64,000 nt of DNA from Tubulanus polymorphus. Taxonomy: Eukaryota; Nemertea; Palaeonemertea; Tubulaniformes; Tubulanidae. Location of the stretch: positions 2,418,001 through 2,482,000 of the forward strand of contig NC_134028.1 of assembly GCF_964204645.1 (NCBI RefSeq). The letters run 5' to 3'. Below are positions 62,391-64,000 of this stretch, piece after piece. Below the pieces are notes generated by a model. It did no database searches, was not told the origin of the DNA, and saw only the letters and a program-made list of their open reading frames with translations. The first letter of the stretch is position 1. Each line of letters opens with the position of its first letter. The translations under genes and the position numbers were made by a program.

Positions 62391-62450
62391 TTTGTTCTTC
62401 ATCTACGTCATCAACCTAGAATTTTACGGTGCAGAAACTTGTTTTATTGC
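62391..62450 (+). pseudogene. GPCR relic: TM7/C-terminal fragment (unit 3)
   Basis: Contains TTCATCTACGTCATCAACC followed by TAGAATTTTACGGTGCAGAA, nearly identical to the relic at 56190-56248 except for a deletion of about 10 bases just upstream and scattered substitutions. It is the same decayed receptor 3' end carried along by the segmental duplication. Confidence 0.5.
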
Positions 62451-62999
62451 TTACCCGATAAATAAAAGCTGACAGCATGAAAGCGAATGTCTCACATTTT
62501 GGCTTTCTATATAAGCATATGTCAACTATGCATAATTTGTGCTGGTTTTAAATGTTGCTCTTCCTGCAATAGATATCCTATTAGAAATTTTGTGATTAAA
62601 CGATTTATTTGTATTAGCGTTATGGTTCCGTCCTCTTGTTGAACAACAATCATCTTACCCCACTCCAGGGGGCTCTGTGTTTTTTTTTACGACAAAACCT
62701 GCGCAAATCGATGTCAATTTTTCGATGGTGAAATCAGTCGCTCCGGCAAACATGACAACATTGCATCGAATAAACAGATCTGAGCGAAAATTGCTCGAAC
62801 AAACTAAATGCAATTAATGATTAAGGGTGTTTGCGATGGATACACATCATCACCTCATTCAAATAAATCTAAAGGATTCAACAAATTAATGTATTTTGCC
62901 GCTGAATAGAATCTGGTCAACACTGTTTGTTAGCGAATCATTAACAACGTTTTATTGCAACGCTGCTAAAAACTTAGATGGATATCAAATGAAACTTGT

Positions 63000-63264
63000 A
63001 GAACTCGTAAAACCGTAAATGACGCGCGCGACTGTCGAGCCTTGCGAATAGCGCTGCATGTTTTTTGTCGAAAGAAACCGAAATGATGCGTAAAATGTTA
63101 AACGAGTTAATGCGGAAGGCGAAAGCGCAGTAAAACTTGTGAAAGATGTTGATTTTCGATTTGGAATCGGCATCGTACCAGCTAGCTGATCATTTCAAGC
63201 ATATTATCAATGGTCGCCACGCAACCCAAAGGGTATTTCGATGAATATCCTCACTGACAATCAT
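63000..63264 (-). pseudogene. Truncated GRL-C-type pseudogene (unit 3)
   Basis: Matches the first 260 bases of GRL-C exon 1 (59185-59446) on the - strand. It starts with an ATG at 63264 and continues MIVSEDIHRNTLWVAW. It has a TGA in place of the Leu codon after CLK, an extra T in the T-run at about 63062 that shifts the frame, and stops at a junction near 63000. Beyond that junction lies sequence that in unit 2 sits downstream of GRL-C. About 2.4 kb covering the rest of the gene has been deleted. Confidence 0.75.
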
Positions 63265-63909
63265 TATCACAAATATCCGTTAGCTATAACGCCTCTTTTA
63301 TGCTGTGTAAAAAACGGTATATTCAGCGTGCAAATGTCTGATACTTTTGAAATAGTCAAAATTTCTCAACCATATTGTAATCGAAAACGTGTTAATCCGG
63401 CAACATCCATTAGGCAAGCATAACTTCATTTCCGTTTTCTGATCAAAGCATCCGGCAAAATCGATGTGCACGGTAATGTGCGTTGTTTAGGAATATCATT
63501 ACACAGCGTTGATTTGTTAAGTACATAACTACCTGTCCCATGACATGTAAAGTACGGAGGATTTAGCCAGTGATGGGTTTATTTGCGAATGAAAACTATT
63601 ACATCGTCAAGATCATTGTCAATATTATAGTCTTAGTCGAATCATGGACTCTGTGTTTATTCTGAAATCATTGCCAAACCAATATCCCGATATACAATTC
63701 CGCAGAGACTGCGCATTATAGTGTGACTTACTGTATTAAACTAGATTTTATGTAGTTGTACAAGAATCATAATTAACGATTGTTCTAACTATAACCAAAT
63801 AACATAATACTTATCTAATACACTTCTATGATTATCTGATTATTAAATATTCTGAGATTAAAGTTGATACAGATATATACGTATATATTGCGAAGAGTAA
63901 ATCGCATTT

Positions 63910-64000
63910 TCAGGACAAGGTGCTGTTTGAACACTCTGAGTTCGGTCCGCCATTTTCAGCCTGTTTGAACTGTATAACTATGATGAGGTAGGTAAGCAAC
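63910..64000 (-). CDS. Last exon of a further GRL type 1 gene, cut by the window end
   Basis: Nearly identical to the terminal exon of GRL-B (60174-60264): it ends with the same stop and encodes the reverse of TYLIIVIQFKQAENGGPNSE-type sequence, with the TYhhhhhQF motif. The remainder lies to the right of the window, so the GRL cluster continues. Confidence 0.7.
   Translation of the reverse strand, partial: LLTYLIIVIQFKQAENGGPNSECSNSTLS

Larger units (their letters stand above)
60150..62996. repeat. Segmental duplication, right copy (paralogous to 53688-56757)
   Basis: Contains GRL-B, its 5' flank, and the second GPCR relic in the same order and orientation as the left copy. About 180 extra bases (62085-62265) lie in its flank. 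A third copy begins at about 63888, at the window end. Confidence 0.75.

Overview
The window is intron-rich, AT-rich animal nuclear DNA with many short introns, minisatellites, short fold-back elements and tRNA-derived SINEs. Four conserved animal genes and a cluster of gustatory-receptor-like (GRL) chemoreceptor genes point to an invertebrate. I infer a marine lophotrochozoan such as a mollusc, annelid or nemertean, but the phylum cannot be fixed from the sequence alone.

Layout. Bases 1-8283 hold no gene I can support; they carry three minisatellites (4.75-5.85 kb), copies of a small DNA element, and a tRNA-derived SINE. Bases 8284-27217 (+) hold eight exons of a FOXRED2 orthologue whose first coding exon was not found. 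Bases 27218-34239 are non-coding, with a promoter-like patch at 30.39-30.45 kb and a perfect RFX X-box at 32375. Bases 34240-44395 (+) hold a 17-exon FAM149B1-like gene with alternative 3' ends. TRMT10C (+, 46713-48374) and TACO1 (-, 49078-50460) converge; both encode mitochondrial proteins.

From 51.7 kb to the window end lies a sensory-type cluster. It has one intact intronless class A GPCR (+), three intact four-exon GRL genes (-) that carry the TYhhhhhQF seventh-helix signature of the insect gustatory receptor superfamily, the last exon of a fourth, and several relics. The order of intact genes and relics fits one ancestral unit, GPCR(+) / GRL type 2(-) / GRL type 1(-), present three times with different members lost in each copy. 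Unit 1 keeps the GPCR and GRL-A, unit 2 keeps GRL-C and GRL-B, and unit 3 has lost the GPCR and most of its type 2 GRL. This is the most interesting structure in the window.

The exon boundaries given were derived by hand from GT/AG sites, reading phase and family similarity. All junctions listed are phase-consistent, but no transcript data were available.
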